Shown: positions 16,917 to 29,400 of the stretch, one piece after another | How positions within the stretch are numbered: the first letter of the stretch is position 1 | Layout: each line of letters starts with the position of its first letter | Made by a program: the position numbers and the translations under genes | NCBI GenBank assembly: GCA_963756185.1 | Contig: CAVWMS010000002.1 | Coordinates: forward strand, 744,001-808,000 | DNA: 64,000 nt | Reading direction: 5' to 3' | Source of the DNA: DATAXI01 sp963756185 | GTDB taxonomy: Bacteria; Verrucomicrobiota; Verrucomicrobiia; Chthoniobacterales; Chthoniobacteraceae | Notes under the pieces: generated by a model | The model's input: only the letters and a program-made list of their open reading frames with translations | Told to the model about the DNA's origin: nothing | Databases searched by the model: none

Positions 16917-19900
16917 ATGCACTCGGTGTATCCGGCCCCCCCAATTCTTCGATTTTCCCCGCGAAGCGCTCTCCTGCCGCTGATCGCTGCGGCTTTTTTT
17001 TGCGCCCACGCATTGGCCCAACCTGCCGACGACGCCTGGAGCGTGCGCGGCTGGAATTCCTCGGACGGCCTGCCGGCGGATGAGGATTACGGCCTCGCCC
17101 AGAGCACGGACGGCTACCTTTGGATCGCGACCTCGGACGGGATGTTTCGTTTCGATGGCGCCAAGTTCACTCCGGTGCCCGTCCCTCAGCTAAACCACAG
17201 CTACGACAACCTTTGCTACCAGGTGCTTGCCGCGAAGGATGGCAGCGTTTGGTGGGGGCTGGACCATGGCCGCGTGGTCTGCTGGAGGCAGGGCCGGACC
17301 ACCGTCTGGCAGACCGCCCAGGGAATGCCCAACGACACGCCCACCAGCATGTGCGAAGGCGCCGACGGCGCGATCTACATCGCCTTCGACAGGCTTGGCG
17401 TCGTGAAAATCGCGGACGGGCAACTGGCCGCGCTCCCACCCTTGCCCGGAGGCCAGGCTTCCTGCCACATCACCGTCGATTCGGCCGGCACCCTTTGGTG
17501 TGCCGTCAGTAAGGAGCTCTTCTGCTTTCGCGACGGCGCTTTCGTGCAGGTCGCTTCGCTGCCCGATGACGATCAGATGTGGCTCGATCCGTCGCCAAAG
17601 GAAGGCATCTGGATTCGCAGGCTGCATACCATTTCGCACAGGTCTCCGAGCGGCGCCACGGACCAGGAATTAAAGGTGTCCGTGTCCCTGGGCCACATCT
17701 CCGCATTCTGCGAGGATGATCAGGGCAATATCTGGGTGGGGACTTCGGATTCCGCCCGTAGCGGGTTGTACCGGGTCGAGAACGGAAAATTTGTCCAGGT
17801 GGGCCTCGACAAACACCAGGTCCGGTCGATCACCACCGACCGCGAAGGCAACCTCTGGGTCACCACGCTCGACGACGGGATCAAGGAGATTCGCCCGCGG
17901 CTGATCCAGTTTCTGAAAGTCGACTCTGAGCTGCCGGCTTGGGGCAGGGTGCGTTCCTTTGCCAGGGACGGCGCCGGCCAGGCGTGGGTCGTTCTCGAGG
18001 ACAACTCCGTCTTTTGCCAGGACGGCGGCCAGTGGAAAATAATGCCGCAATTCTCCCGCAATGGCAACGCCTTGGGCCGCGCCATCTCCATCGATTCGGC
18101 GCCCGACGGCTCCGTCCTCGTCGGCACCCGGGACAACGGCGTCTTTCGCTGCACGGCCCCCGACGCGACGCCGACGCCCGTCTCCTCCGGTCCCCCCTTC
18201 ACCCATTTGATCGCGATGCTCCTCTCGACCAGCGGCGACCTCTGGTTCTCCGGCAATACCGCGCACATTGGCCGGCTGCGCGACGGCACGTTGACCAGCT
18301 GGGACAATCCGGACCGGGCTACCGCTCATTTGATGGCGCAGAATTCCCAGGGCGACCCCCTCATGGCGGCCACAGGCCACAAAGGCGAGGGGCGCCTCTA
18401 CCGCATGGCAGACGGGCAGATCCAGGAGATTCAGTTTCCCGGCACCGGAGATTATCCCATCCACGGCCTTTGGTACGATCAGGATGGAAGCATCTGGATC
18501 GGTTTCCTCGGCGGCGGCCTCGGGCGCCTCAAGGATGGCCAGTTCGTGCGTGTCACCTCGAATGACGGCCTCGCCGATGATTACGTCTACCAGGTCCTGC
18601 CGGATGGCCTTGGCCGCATCTGGCTCATGAGCAGCAGCGGCCTCTCGCGCATCGATGTAGCCGATTTCAATTGTTTCGCCGCCGGCCAGACCAAACGGCT
18701 GCGGGTCGCCACCTTCGCGCAGGAGGAAAAGGAACTCGATCCCGAGGTCGCCGCGCGCAGCACCGGCTTGTACGTCGGCTACTGCTGCCGCGTCATGGGC
18801 GACCAGCTTTGGTTTTCCTACGGCAATGGGATCCTCATCGTCACTCCCCGCGCCTGGGTGGCCAATAACCTGCCTCCGCCGGTTGTCATCGAGGCCATGC
18901 GCGTCGATGGACGCGCGCTCACCATCGATACGGGCTTGCCCGGCGAACTCAAACTGCCCCCGACGCACAGCAGGATTGAGTTCGATTACGCCGCCCTCAG
19001 CTACAACGCGCCCGAGGACAACCAATACCGCTACATGCTCCAGGGCTACGACAAGCAATGGATCGACGCCGGCACCGGCAGGCAGGCCACTTACTCGCGG
19101 CTCGCCGCCGGCAATTACCGGTTCCGCGTCATCGCCTGCAACAGCGACGGCATCTGGAATGAGGTCGGCGCCGGCGTACCCTTTGCCGTGGCGCCCTTCT
19201 TCTGGCAGACATTGTGGTTTCGCTCGCTCTCCCTGCTCGGTTTTGCCTGCCTCGTGGGCGCGCTGGTGCGCCGCCGGTTCCATTCCAGGCTGCTCGCCCT
19301 CGAGCACCAGGCCTCCCTCGACAAGGAGCGCGCCCGCATCGCCCGGGACATCCATGACGACCTTGGCGGCAGCCTGACCCAGATCATGCTCTTGAGCGGC
19401 TTCGTCTCGCGCGACAAGTCCAATCCCGTAAAGGCGGACGGCTACGCGCTGCAGATCAATTCCGCCGCGCGCCACATTACCGATGCCCTCGATGAAATCG
19501 TCTGGGCCGTCAACCCGGGCAACGACACGCTGCCGCACCTGGTCAATTATCTCGGGCAGTTTGCCGCGCAGTTTTTGCACACCAGCGGCCTCAAGTGCCA
19601 GATGACCCTGCCCGAACGTCCGGACGAGCGCTTTGTCTCCGCGGAAATCCGGCACAACCTCTTTCTCGTCGTCAAGGAAGCCCTCAACAACGTGGCCCGC
19701 CACGCGTCCGCCAGCGAGGTCCGCATGGACATCGCCTTCAACGGCGAATCGATGGATATCGATATTTGCGACAACGGCCAGGGATTCGACCGGGCGCCAA
19801 TCAACGGCTGCGCCGACGGCTTGCGCAACATGTCCCAGCGCATGGAGGAGATCGCGGGCAAGTTTCAAATTGACAGCAAACCCGGGACTGGTACGAGGGT

Positions 19901-19934
19901 CTCCCTCAGTCTGCCTTTATCACCCCGCAAGTAA
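16917..19934 (+). CDS. Module A propeller sensor histidine kinase
   Basis: 1005 aa. The signal peptide covers residues 1-39. A long periplasmic region of two-component-regulator propeller repeats (DGYLWIATSDGMFRFDG, GNLWVTTLDDGIKEI, GSIWIGFLGGGLGRL) runs to about 620, then comes a Y_Y_Y domain (EDNQYRYMLQGYDKQWIDAG, about 690-755). One membrane helix (about 760-785) precedes the HisKA_3 H-box ARDIHDDLGGSLTQI with the phospho-acceptor His near residue 808. The HATPase has its N-box HNLFLVVKEALNN near 912 and DNGQGFD near 950. It is a NarL-class kinase; glycan-derived ligands are known for this layout, the actual ligand is unknown. The paired regulator starts 3 bases after its stop. Confidence 0.92.
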   Translation: MHSVYPAPPILRFSPRSALLPLIAAAFFCAHALAQPADDAWSVRGWNSSDGLPADEDYGLAQSTDGYLWIATSDGMFRFDGAKFTPVPVPQLNHSYDNLCYQVLAAKDGSVWWGLDHGRVVCWRQGRTTVWQTAQGMPNDTPTSMCEGADGAIYIAFDRLGVVKIADGQLAALPPLPGGQASCHITVDSAGTLWCAVSKELFCFRDGAFVQVASLPDDDQMWLDPSPKEGIWIRRLHTISHRSPSGATDQELKVSVSLGHISAFCEDDQGNIWVGTSDSARSGLYRVENGKFVQVGLDKHQVRSITTDREGNLWVTTLDDGIKEIRPRLIQFLKVDSELPAWGRVRSFARDGAGQAWVVLEDNSVFCQDGGQWKIMPQFSRNGNALGRAISIDSAPDGSVLVGTRDNGVFRCTAPDATPTPVSSGPPFTHLIAMLLSTSGDLWFSGNTAHIGRLRDGTLTSWDNPDRATAHLMAQNSQGDPLMAATGHKGEGRLYRMADGQIQEIQFPGTGDYPIHGLWYDQDGSIWIGFLGGGLGRLKDGQFVRVTSNDGLADDYVYQVLPDGLGRIWLMSSSGLSRIDVADFNCFAAGQTKRLRVATFAQEEKELDPEVAARSTGLYVGYCCRVMGDQLWFSYGNGILIVTPRAWVANNLPPPVVIEAMRVDGRALTIDTGLPGELKLPPTHSRIEFDYAALSYNAPEDNQYRYMLQGYDKQWIDAGTGRQATYSRLAAGNYRFRVIACNSDGIWNEVGAGVPFAVAPFFWQTLWFRSLSLLGFACLVGALVRRRFHSRLLALEHQASLDKERARIARDIHDDLGGSLTQIMLLSGFVSRDKSNPVKADGYALQINSAARHITDALDEIVWAVNPGNDTLPHLVNYLGQFAAQFLHTSGLKCQMTLPERPDERFVSAEIRHNLFLVVKEALNNVARHASASEVRMDIAFNGESMDIDICDNGQGFDRAPINGCADGLRNMSQRMEEIAGKFQIDSKPGTGTRVSLSLPLSPRK

Positions 19935-19937
19935 TCC

Positions 19938-20567
19938 ATGTCCCTCAAAGTATCCATCGTGGAAGATAACCGCGGCACGCGCCTGAACATCGAGGAGTTA
20001 TTGAACGGCAGCCCCAACCTGCGGTGCCTGGCTGCCTACGCGACCGGCGAGGCCGCCGTGCGCGATATCCTCAACGACAGGCCGGACGTGGCGCTGGTAG
20101 ATATCAACCTGCCGGGAATCAGCGGCATCGAGTGCGTCAGGATGCTCAAGGAAAAACTCCCCGCCCTCCAGATTCTCATGCTCACGGCTTACGATGAGGC
20201 CGACATGATTTTCGATTCGCTGCGCGCCGGCGCCGCCGGTTACCTCCTCAAGAAGACCCTTTCGAGCGAACTCATTCCCGCCATTGAACAGGTCAGCGCC
20301 GGCGGAGCGCCCATGTCCATGCAGATCGCCCGCAAGGTGGTCGAGCACTTTCGCGACATCCGCAAACCGGCCTCGGACGTGGAAAGACTTACTCCGCGTG
20401 AGCAGGAGATCCTTGCCCTGTTGGCCAATGGCAACTTTTACAAGGAAATCAGCACCACGCTGGGCATTACTCTCAATACCGTGAAGGTTCACGTGCAGCA
20501 CATTTACGAAAAACTTCACGTCCAATGCCGCATGGATGCGGTCAGAAAGTTCCGCGGGCAACAATAA
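19938..20567 (+). CDS. Module A NarL/LuxR-type response regulator
   Basis: 209 aa. An N-terminal receiver (VSIVEDNRGTR, phospho-acceptor Asp in DVALVDINLPGISG, Thr in ILMLTAYDE, Lys in GYLLKKTL) is followed by a C-terminal LuxR helix-turn-helix (LTPREQEILALLANGNFYKEISTTLGITLNTVKVHVQHIYEKL). The start lies 3 bases after the kinase stop, so the two are cotranslated and form a cognate pair. The likely target is the module's own PEP-CTERM gene. It is closely similar to the module B regulator (29544-30170), including the rare GGAPMSMQIARKVV linker, which supports module duplication. Confidence 0.93.
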   Translation: MSLKVSIVEDNRGTRLNIEELLNGSPNLRCLAAYATGEAAVRDILNDRPDVALVDINLPGISGIECVRMLKEKLPALQILMLTAYDEADMIFDSLRAGAAGYLLKKTLSSELIPAIEQVSAGGAPMSMQIARKVVEHFRDIRKPASDVERLTPREQEILALLANGNFYKEISTTLGITLNTVKVHVQHIYEKLHVQCRMDAVRKFRGQQ

Positions 20568-20603
20568 GAGTCGGCAATTCTGCCACCTTGGGCGGGCGGG
20601 CGC

Positions 20604-20623
20604 AATAATACTAATTCGCTATA
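20604..20623 (+). promoter_or_regulatory. Promoter-like block of module B
   Basis: AATAATACTAATTCGCTATA matches the module A block at 14057 at 17 of 20 positions, at a similar distance upstream of the start codon (about 52 bases here, 45 in module A). The first six bases align with the TATAAT of module A. It lies between the module A regulator stop and the module B PEP-CTERM start. Confidence 0.5.
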
Positions 20624-20674
20624 TGCGACTTATAAGGGGCTGGTAGTTTCCTAGCCTCCCAAGAGCTCGCTATT

Positions 20675-23600
20675 ATGGCATTCCCCAAAAAATCCCCGTT
20701 GTTCACGGACGACTCATGTCTCCCCTCTAGATATAGTTATCTTTCTATAGATAACTTATTTCTCACTTCCCGATCATTTCGATGGTTATCTATCGCCGCC
20801 GCCGCGCTTTTGCTTCTATCGGCGCCTGGGCCTGCCCTCGCCGCGACCGATACCTGGACGGATAATAACGGCGCCGGCAATGCCAACTGGGCTACCGCCA
20901 CCAACTGGGCCGATCCCACCAATGTGGCGCCAGTTGCCCATGATAGCCTGGATTTCACGGGAACCAACGGATTGGTTAACAATAATAACTTTAGCACGGG
21001 CATGCCCGTCGATGGGATTACCTTCGATAGCGCCGCCGGCGCCTTTACCCTCAACGGCAACGGAATTCTCATTTCCGGCAAAACCCATACCGCCACCGAC
21101 CTGATAACCCCCGGCATCGTCAACAGCTCGATCAACAACCAAACCATCAACCTCCCGGTGACGCTCGATTGGGGAAGCTACCTCATCGGCAATACCGCGG
21201 CCGGCGCACTCGCGCTCAATGGCACGCTTTCGGCCAACACCGGTGGCGCCGTCGTCTTTGACGAAAACGGCGGGGGCGCGATCACGAGCAGCACCATGGC
21301 CATTGATTCCACGGGGCTCATTGCCGGCCTCGACGGCGTCGGCTTGATCGAGAACACGACCTCCAACGAGCTGGCGGCGTTGCCGCTTGCCACCTTGAGC
21401 GGCACCAACATCGTGGCGCTACCCTCGACCGCCTACGCCATGGCCACGGGGGAAATATCAGCAGTGGCCACTTCAAACAGCAACGTGTTGCTCAATCCCT
21501 CCTCGACCGGCGTCACCTTTACCGCGAACGACACCGGCAACAACGGCGTCACGCTGGTCAATACCATCACCGAAGAGGCCGGCGTAAACACCATCTCGAT
21601 CACCGGCACGCTCGTTCTTGGCGCCGGCGCCTCGAACAGCGTGGGCGGAATTTACGAAACCGAACCGACCGGCGCGGCCAACGGCATCCTCGTGGTCAGC
21701 GGCTCCACCGTCGGTGCCTCCGCTCCCACCGGCTGGCTCACCTCGGGCACCACCAGCGCGGGCGGCACGGTCGTCTTTGGCATCAACTCCACGCCGGCCA
21801 ACGCCAGCAATGAAATCAATGAGAACACTCCCATTATCAATAACGCCGCCGGCGGCCCGGTAACCGTCGTCAAGGTTGGCAACGGGTCGATGAATTTCCA
21901 TTTGGTGGGCGCAGGCGATGCCAATTACAGCGGCGGCACTTACGTCGACCAGGGATTTCTCCAGGCCAACGCGACCGGCGTCCTCGGCGTCGGGCCGATC
22001 TATGTGGCCGGCGGCGCGACTCTCTATCTCGAGACCACCCAGTCCAATAATCTCTTCCTCTCTCGGCCTCGGCGATAGCGCCAATTACGGCGACATCAAG
22101 TTCGCCACCAGCAACGAGGTCATGTCTGGCACCATCACGCTCTTGGGAAGCCCCGTCACCGCTCTTCCCGGCGACAGGATGTCGGCAACTTCGAGCAACG
22201 ACACCGTTAACCTCAGCAATCAGATCACCGGCCCGGGAACCCTCGAGCTGAGCTCTCAGGCCACGGGCGCGGCCAGCAACTTCACTTTGAGCAACAGCGG
22301 CACCGCCGCCAACAACTGGACCGGCGGCACCATCATCGATAACAACGCCAGCACCGATAACCTGGTCGTGATTGACGCCGCGAACAATCAGTTTGGCGCC
22401 GCCGGCGGCACCTCCGCCGGAAACATGACCTTTACCGACTTTGCCGCCGCCACCGGCGTGCTGACTTACAACCTGAACGGTTTCAACGATACCATTGGCG
22501 CCTTGATTACCAACGGCGCCGTGAACTCCTCCGGCGCCTTTGTCAATAACTCATCGGCCACCCCGTCGACCCTGACCATTGGCGACAACAACGCCACCGG
22601 CAACTTCTCGGGCGTCATCGAGAATGCTTCGGCCAGCGGCCTGAGCATCATCAAGAGCGGCACCGGCACGCAGATATTCAGCGGTCCAAATACCTTCAGC
22701 GGCTCGACCACCGTCAGCACCGGCATCCTCAGCTACCAGAACGGCACCGCCTTCGGCGGCAACTCTCCCATCATCGTCAACCCCGGTGCCACGGCGCAGG
22801 TCGCGGGAGGAATCACCGGCGGCACGAACACCATGACGCTTTCGGGCTCGGGTGCGCCAAATGCCACCGGCGCCCTGGAGAATGTAAGCGGCAACAACAG
22901 CTTCGCCGGCCCGATTATTCTTAATGCCAACAGTCTCATTTCCTCCGATTCCAACACGTTGACTCTCGCGGGACCCATCAGCGGCAGCGCCAACCTGAAC
23001 GTCGTCACCGGCTCGGCGGGAACCGTTGCCCTCACCGGCGCAAGCCCCGCCTATGCGGGCACAGCGACGGTGATCGGCGGCAGCCTGATGGTGGCCGGCG
23101 CCGGCTCCATCAATTCCGCCGGCGGGATCAACGTGAGCGGCAGCACCGCCAGATTCGTCGCCAACAGCTCGGTCGAAGTGCCGATGGTTAACGTATTCCA
23201 GGGGGCCGTCGATGGCACGGGATCCGTCCAGACCGTAGTCGTTGCCGACTCCCCCTCTGCCGCTGTCCAGAACGGCAATGGCGGCGTGGGGACGCTGACC
23301 ATCGGCGACCTGACCTTCAACGGAGCGGGCGCATTCAATCTCGATGAAGGCAGCCCGACAGTGCCAGATGTCAACGTTGCCGGCTTAATGTACACCGGCG
23401 CGGTCAACCCCACCGGGATCGTCACCATCAACGCCAGCAGTGCCGCGGGTTGGACCAACGGCGTTGTCTACGACCTGGTCAGCTACATCGGTCTGCTGGA
23501 TAACGGAAGCGGCCCAAATGATAACATCGCGCTTGGAACGATTTCGGATCTCATTGCCGGCCAGACTGCTCAACTCGCCATTTCGGGCACCGAGATTACC

Positions 23601-26311
23601 CTCACCACCACCGGCGGCAGCTCCGAGACATGGACCGGCCTGGACAATAACCAGTGGGTGGTCGGTACCACCGGGCCGAACTCGAACTGGCAGCGAGTTT
23701 CACCCACCGGCCCGGTCGATTTTTCCAGGGCGACTCGGTGATCTTCGACGACAGCGCATCGAGTGTGGCTACCAGCGGCACCGTGACCGTGAACATCGCG
23801 AGCGGAAACGTGGCCCCCTCGAAGACCACCTTCAATAACAACGTGCTCAATTACGTCATCACCGGCGGCAGCGGCTACGGCATAGCCGGCGGCTCGCTCG
23901 TGATGAATGGCACCGGCACCGTCTTCATGCAGACGCCGAATACTTATACCGGGGTAACCTCCATCAATTCCGGCATCATCAATTATCAGAACGGCGCCGC
24001 CTTCGGAGTCAGCAGCGCCATCACGGTGGCATCGGGTGCGTCCGCCCAGGTACAGGGCAATATCACCAGCGCGGGCTCGCAGAATGTGACGCTCTCCGGC
24101 TCGGGCGCTTTGAATGCCACCGGCGCTCTCGAAAACGTGAGCGGCAGCAACAGCTCGAGTTCCCCCATTGTTCTGGCCGCCGATTCCGTCATTTCCTCCG
24201 ATGCCGGCTCACTGAGTCTCAGTGGCGGCGTCACGGGTGTTGGAAACCTTTTCCTGCAGAGCGGTACCACGGGCGACGGCGCGATCACACTCTCCGGCGG
24301 GACCATTAATAACACAGGCATGATTACCAATAACGGGCTGGGCACGGGCTCCGTGTTCATCAGCTCCGTGATCGGACCCAATGTAACCGGGATTCTTCAA
24401 AATAGCCCCGACACATTGACTCTTTCCGCCTCGAATGCTTATACGGGCATGACCACGATTACCTCGGGCACATTGCTGGTGACCGCCACTGCCGGCACCG
24501 CGACCCCGCTCGGGGCCAGTTCCGTCTACGTCGGGCCCAACGCCGCGCTCAACGTGGGATTTGCCTCGCTGGCCATTGGCAACACGATCAGCGGCCCGGG
24601 TACCATTAACTACAACACCCTCGGCGCGGGTGGCGCCAACACGAATAACACCAGCAACTTGAGCGGATTCACCGGCACGCTCAACCTCGGCCCCGGCGGC
24701 GGCAAACTGCAACTGGGGCAAGCGGCCGGCCAGGCAATATCGAGCAGCGCGACGATCAATGTACTCAGCGGCGCAACCCTGTTCGAGACCGGCGCCACGA
24801 TAGCTGCCCCGATCAATCTTTACGGCGGCGCGATTGGCGAAGGGTATGGCCAGATTCGATACAATAACAGCACGACCTCGGGCACTATTACATTGTATAA
24901 CAGTACCTCGCTCGGAGACACTGGCGGCCACACCGGCACCGTCGCCGGACCTGTCGTGGATAACGGAAACGGATATGGCATCACCATCGAGGGCGGTGGC
25001 GTGATCGAGTACACTGCGACAAATACCTACAGCGGCCAGACATTGATCACCACCGGCTCCCTGGAGCTGGGCAACGCTAACGCGGTTCAGGACAGCACGG
25101 TGCAACCCGGCATTCCCGGCCCAAATACGGCCAGTGACCTCACTTTCCTCGCCGGTATCGGGACATTCAATCTCGGTGGACTGACCGGCGCCAGCCCGGT
25201 GGCGCTTGTCGATACCGGGGCTGCCGCCGTGACTCTCGATATCGGCTTGGATAATGCCAGCACCGTTTACTCCGGCACCCTTAGTGGAATTGGCGCGATT
25301 ACAAAGGTCGGCACCGGTAAGCTGATCCTGTCCGGCGAGAGCACCTACTCCGGCATCACCACGCTTGCGAACGGCATCCTCAACGTCTTCAGCGCTGCGA
25401 ACCCGGGTGTCTCCGGCCCGCTGGGTGATTCCGCGGCATCGAATCCGGGCTCGATCGTCCTGGCCGGCGGCACGCTGCAATTTTCGAGCGCCAACCAGTT
25501 CGACTACTCGGGCCGGTTCAGCACCGCTGCCGACCAGGATTACTATATTGATCCCAACGGACAGGTGGTCACCTTTGCCACCCCCCTCTCCAGCAGCGGC
25601 GGCGCGCTTTCCATCAATGACAGCTCCGGCGGCGGCGCACTGGTCATCGCCAGCAACAGCACTTACACCGGCCCCACCACGGTCACCTCCGGCAACCTGG
25701 TGCTCAGCGGGTCGCTCAACGGCACCTCAGGCGTCTCCCTGGCGAATCTCGTCGGCGGTACCGCCGAGTTCTCTGGAACCGGCGTCGTTGCAGCCAACAT
25801 CGCGGTCGGCAACGAGGTCGGAGAGCAAAACTCCTCCATCATCCGGCCGGGCGCGCCCGCTGTCTCGTCGGACACGCTGACGCTGGGCACGGGCGTCCTC
25901 ACGGTCACGGGCACAGTCACCATCGATTCCGACGGCGAGTACGTATTCGACCTCGACAGCACCGGCGGCGGCGCCGGTAATGGATCCGCCGAGTTGATCG
26001 CTGCCGCGGTGAGTCTCGATCCCGCCTCGCAGTTCCTGCTTGATGATATCGCGATGAGCCAGGGGGCCCTTAACCCGGGAGATACCTTCACCGTGATTTC
26101 GACCTCCAACGGGCTTTCCGGCACATTCGGTAACCTGGCCGACAATGCCCGGTTAACCGATGGGCCGAATACCCTGATCGCCACCTATAGCCCCGACGGC
26201 CTGACCCTTGCCGTGATCCCCGAGCCGGAGACCTGGGCATTGATTTTATCGAGTTTTGGAATGCTGCTCGGCATCCAAAAGCTGCGCAAACGTCTGACGG
26301 GAATCAGATGA
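20675..26311 (+). CDS. Module B giant exported beta-repeat protein with PEP-CTERM signal (two frame breaks)
   Basis: As sequenced this is three open frames: 20675 to about 22065, then to about 23715, then to 26311. Two small corrections join them into about 1,880 aa: near 22067 the expected SPGLGDS lacks two C (tctcgg for tctcccgg), and near 23717 VDFFQGDS lacks one T in a T-run. The signal peptide (WLSIAAAALLLLSAPGPALAA) and the opening TDTWTDNNGAGNANWATATNW match module A. Several passenger-type strand repeats follow (NTFSGSTTVSTGILSYQNG, NTYTGVTSINSGIINYQNG). The end VIPEPETWALILSSFGMLLGIQKLRKR is a PEP-CTERM signal. It is about twice the length of the module A protein. The breaks are most likely assembly errors; phase variation is possible. 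Confidence 0.82.
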
Positions 26312-26330
26312 CCAGCGCAGGGAGTTAGCT

Positions 26331-26359
26331 GCCTCCCCGGTCGTTGGGGCCGGGGAGGC
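26331..26359. terminator. Conserved hairpin after PEP-CTERM gene B
   Basis: GCCTCCCCGG and CCGGGGAGGC pair over 10 bp, 20 bases after the stop. Relative to the module A hairpin the stem bases differ on both sides yet still pair, which supports selection for structure. There is no T-tract. Confidence 0.5.
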
Positions 26360-26451
26360 CACTCGCGCTGCAGCCCGGCTTTCAGTGTTTCGCCGGCCAA
26401 ATCATGGTCCGGCATTGCCTCAAGCTTGCTCCGGTGGCACCATTGGGGCGC

Positions 26452-29400
26452 ATGGCCATGTTTCTCCCCAGACTGCGCCTGACTGCCATCCATCCCTGGT
26501 TGACGCTGGTTTGCGCCGTGGCGTTGCTTTCCCTGGAGGCATTGCCGGCGCATGCGCAGAGGGATTGGAGCGTGCGCGGCTGGAGCTCCGACAGCGGCCT
26601 GCCGGTCGACGAGGACTACGGTCTTGCCCAGGGCGCCGATGGCTACCTCTGGATCGCCACTTCGCAGGGCGTCTTCCGTTTCGATGGGACCCGGTTTGCC
26701 GCCATCGCCGTGCCCGAACTCGCGCATGAATACGACAACATGTGCAATGTCGTGTACGCGGCCCCCGACGGGAGCATCTGGTGGGCGCTCGACCATGGGC
26801 GGGCCGTCCGCTGGTGCCAGGGGGAAACCTCGGCCTGGCGCGTTGCCCAGGGCATGCCTAACGGTCTTCCAACCAGCATTTGCCAAAACAGGGACGGAAC
26901 TGTCTTCATCGGCTATCACAGGGACGGCGTCGCGGAGATCAAGGATGGCAAAGTGAAGCTCTTTTTCACCCCCGCCGGCGAACCGGAACCGAGCCGCTGT
27001 TACGTCGCGTCCGACGGCGACGGCAATGCCTGGTGCGTCTCGGGCAAACGGCTCCTCGAGTTTCGCAACGGCGATTTCATCCAGGTGGGCGATCTGCCGA
27101 CCGGGTCCCACAGCGGTTTGATGGCCGCGCGCACCGGAGGATTATGGGTCGAGGACTGGCACATGTTGCGGCACTTTGCGGTTCCAGGCGGGCACGAGGA
27201 CCAGGAGATTGCGCTTCCGACGGACATCGGTTCCGTCACGGCCCTCTACGAGGTCGCCGCCGGCGCCCTGTGGATCGGAACTTCGGATTCACCAAGGAGC
27301 GGACTGTATCAATATGCGAACGGGCAACTGGCGCCCGTGGGGGTCGAAAGGCGGCAGGTCACATCCATTACCGCCGACCGCGAAGGCAATCTCTGGCTGA
27401 CCACGCTCGACGACGGCATCAAGCAACTGCGCCCGGCGCTCATCCGCTTCCTCAACATCGGTTCCGGATTGCCCGCCTGGGGCAGAGTCTGCTCGTTCGT
27501 CAAGGACGGTGCGGGTCAACTTTGGGTGGTCCTCGAGGATAACTCGGTCTTCTGCCAGACAGGCGATCAATGGAAACAAATCCGGGAGTTCTCGCGCAGC
27601 CCGGATTCCATCGGCAAGGCCACGGCGGTCGATGTCGCGCCGGACGGATCGGTGCTCATCGCAACTTCGGACAACGCGCTCTTCACCTGCGCTGACGCCA
27701 ATTCCACGCCCGTTCCCCTGCCCGGCGCCCCCGCCCTTTACCACGTCATCACCATTCTCTCCTCGACCACCGGGGATCTCTGGATCTCCGCCAACCGGGC
27801 TCAACTGGCGCGGATGCGCGATGGCAAGGTGACCGAAATGATGAACCCCGAATTGGCAACCGCGCCGCTGCTGGCACAGGGCGCAAACGGCGATCTCCTC
27901 ATGGCGGGCACCGGCCACACGGGCGAAGGCTGCCTCTACCACTTTGCCGGCGGCAAGATCGTGGACCTGCCCTTCCCGGGCTCCGGAGAGTACCCGATTC
28001 ACGCCCTTTGGCAGGACAAGGATGGAAGCATCTGGATCGGATTCCTGGGCGGCGGCCTGGGCCGTCTCAAGGATGGCCATTTTACCCGCGTTACTGCAAA
28101 GGATGGCCTGGCCGATGATTACGTCTACCAGGTCCTGCCGGACGGCCAGGGACGCATTTGGCTCATCAGCAGCACCGGCCTCTCGCGCATCGATACGGCG
28201 GAATTCGACCGCTTTGCCAGTGGGGAATCGGACCACCTGCGCGTGGTGAGCTTCGCACCCGAGGAGAGGGACATCGCCACCGAGGCGGTGACCAGGAGCA
28301 TCGGCCTCTACGTCGGTTATTGCTGCCGCATCATCGGAGACGAACTTTGGTTTTCCTACGGCAACGGCATCTTGATCGTCAACCCGGGCGCGTGGGCCTG
28401 CAATAACATCGCTCCGCCGGTGGTGATCGAGGCGGTGCAGGTCGATGGCAGGGACGTCCCCATGGGCGCGCCCACGCCCCAGCCGCTGAAGCTGGCTCCC
28501 TCCCACAGCAGGCTGGAATTCGATTACGCCGCTCTCAGTTTTGCCGCGCCGGAAAATAATCAATACCGCTATATGCTCGAAGGTTACGACAAGCAATGGA
28601 TCGACGCTGGAACCGAACGGCAGGCCATTTACTCGCGACTCGCGCCGGGCAATTACCGGTTTCGCGTGGTCGCCTGCAACAGCGACGGGATATGGAACGA
28701 GGTGGGAGCCGGCGTCCCGTTCACCGTGACGCCTTTCTTCTGGCAAACCTGGTGGTTTCGCCTCTTGCTGCTTTTTGTGTTCGCCTGCATCGTGGGCGCG
28801 CTCGTGCGCTATTTGTCGCATCGGCGTTTCCAGGTGCGGCTGCGCGCGCTCGAGCGCCAGGCGGCTCTCGACCAGGAACGCGACCGCATCGCAAAGGACC
28901 TTCACGACGACCTGGGTGGAAGCCTCACCAAAATTGCCTTGCTCGGCGAACTGACGCTCAAGCAGCAGGCCGTGCCCGCTGTGATGGGCGAGCAGGTGAA
29001 GCAGATTTCATCCGAGGTGCGCCAGGTCATCAAGTCGCTCGATGCCACCGTTTGGGCCGTGAATCCGCACAACGACACGCTGGCGGACATGATCGATTAC
29101 ATCGGCCAGTTCGCGCTCGATTTCCTGGCCACGGCCGGAATCCGCTGCCGCATCGACACACCTGATTTTCCGGACCATCGCCCTCTCTCCTCCGAGGCGC
29201 GGCACAATCTTTTCCTGGTGGTCAAGGAGGCGCTCCACAACATCGTGCGCCACGCCCAGGCCGGCGAAGTCTGGCTGCGCCTCTTGATTAACCCGCGCTC
29301 GATCGCCATGACCATCGAGGACAATGGCCGCGGTTTCGATCAGGCGTTGGCCTGCGCCGGCGCCGACGGATTGCGAAACATGCGCCACCGCATGGAGGCG

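Noticed and set aside
17670..19868. 732-codon minus-strand open frame under the module A kinase
   Set aside because: Antisense shadow of a kinase with all catalytic motifs on the plus strand.
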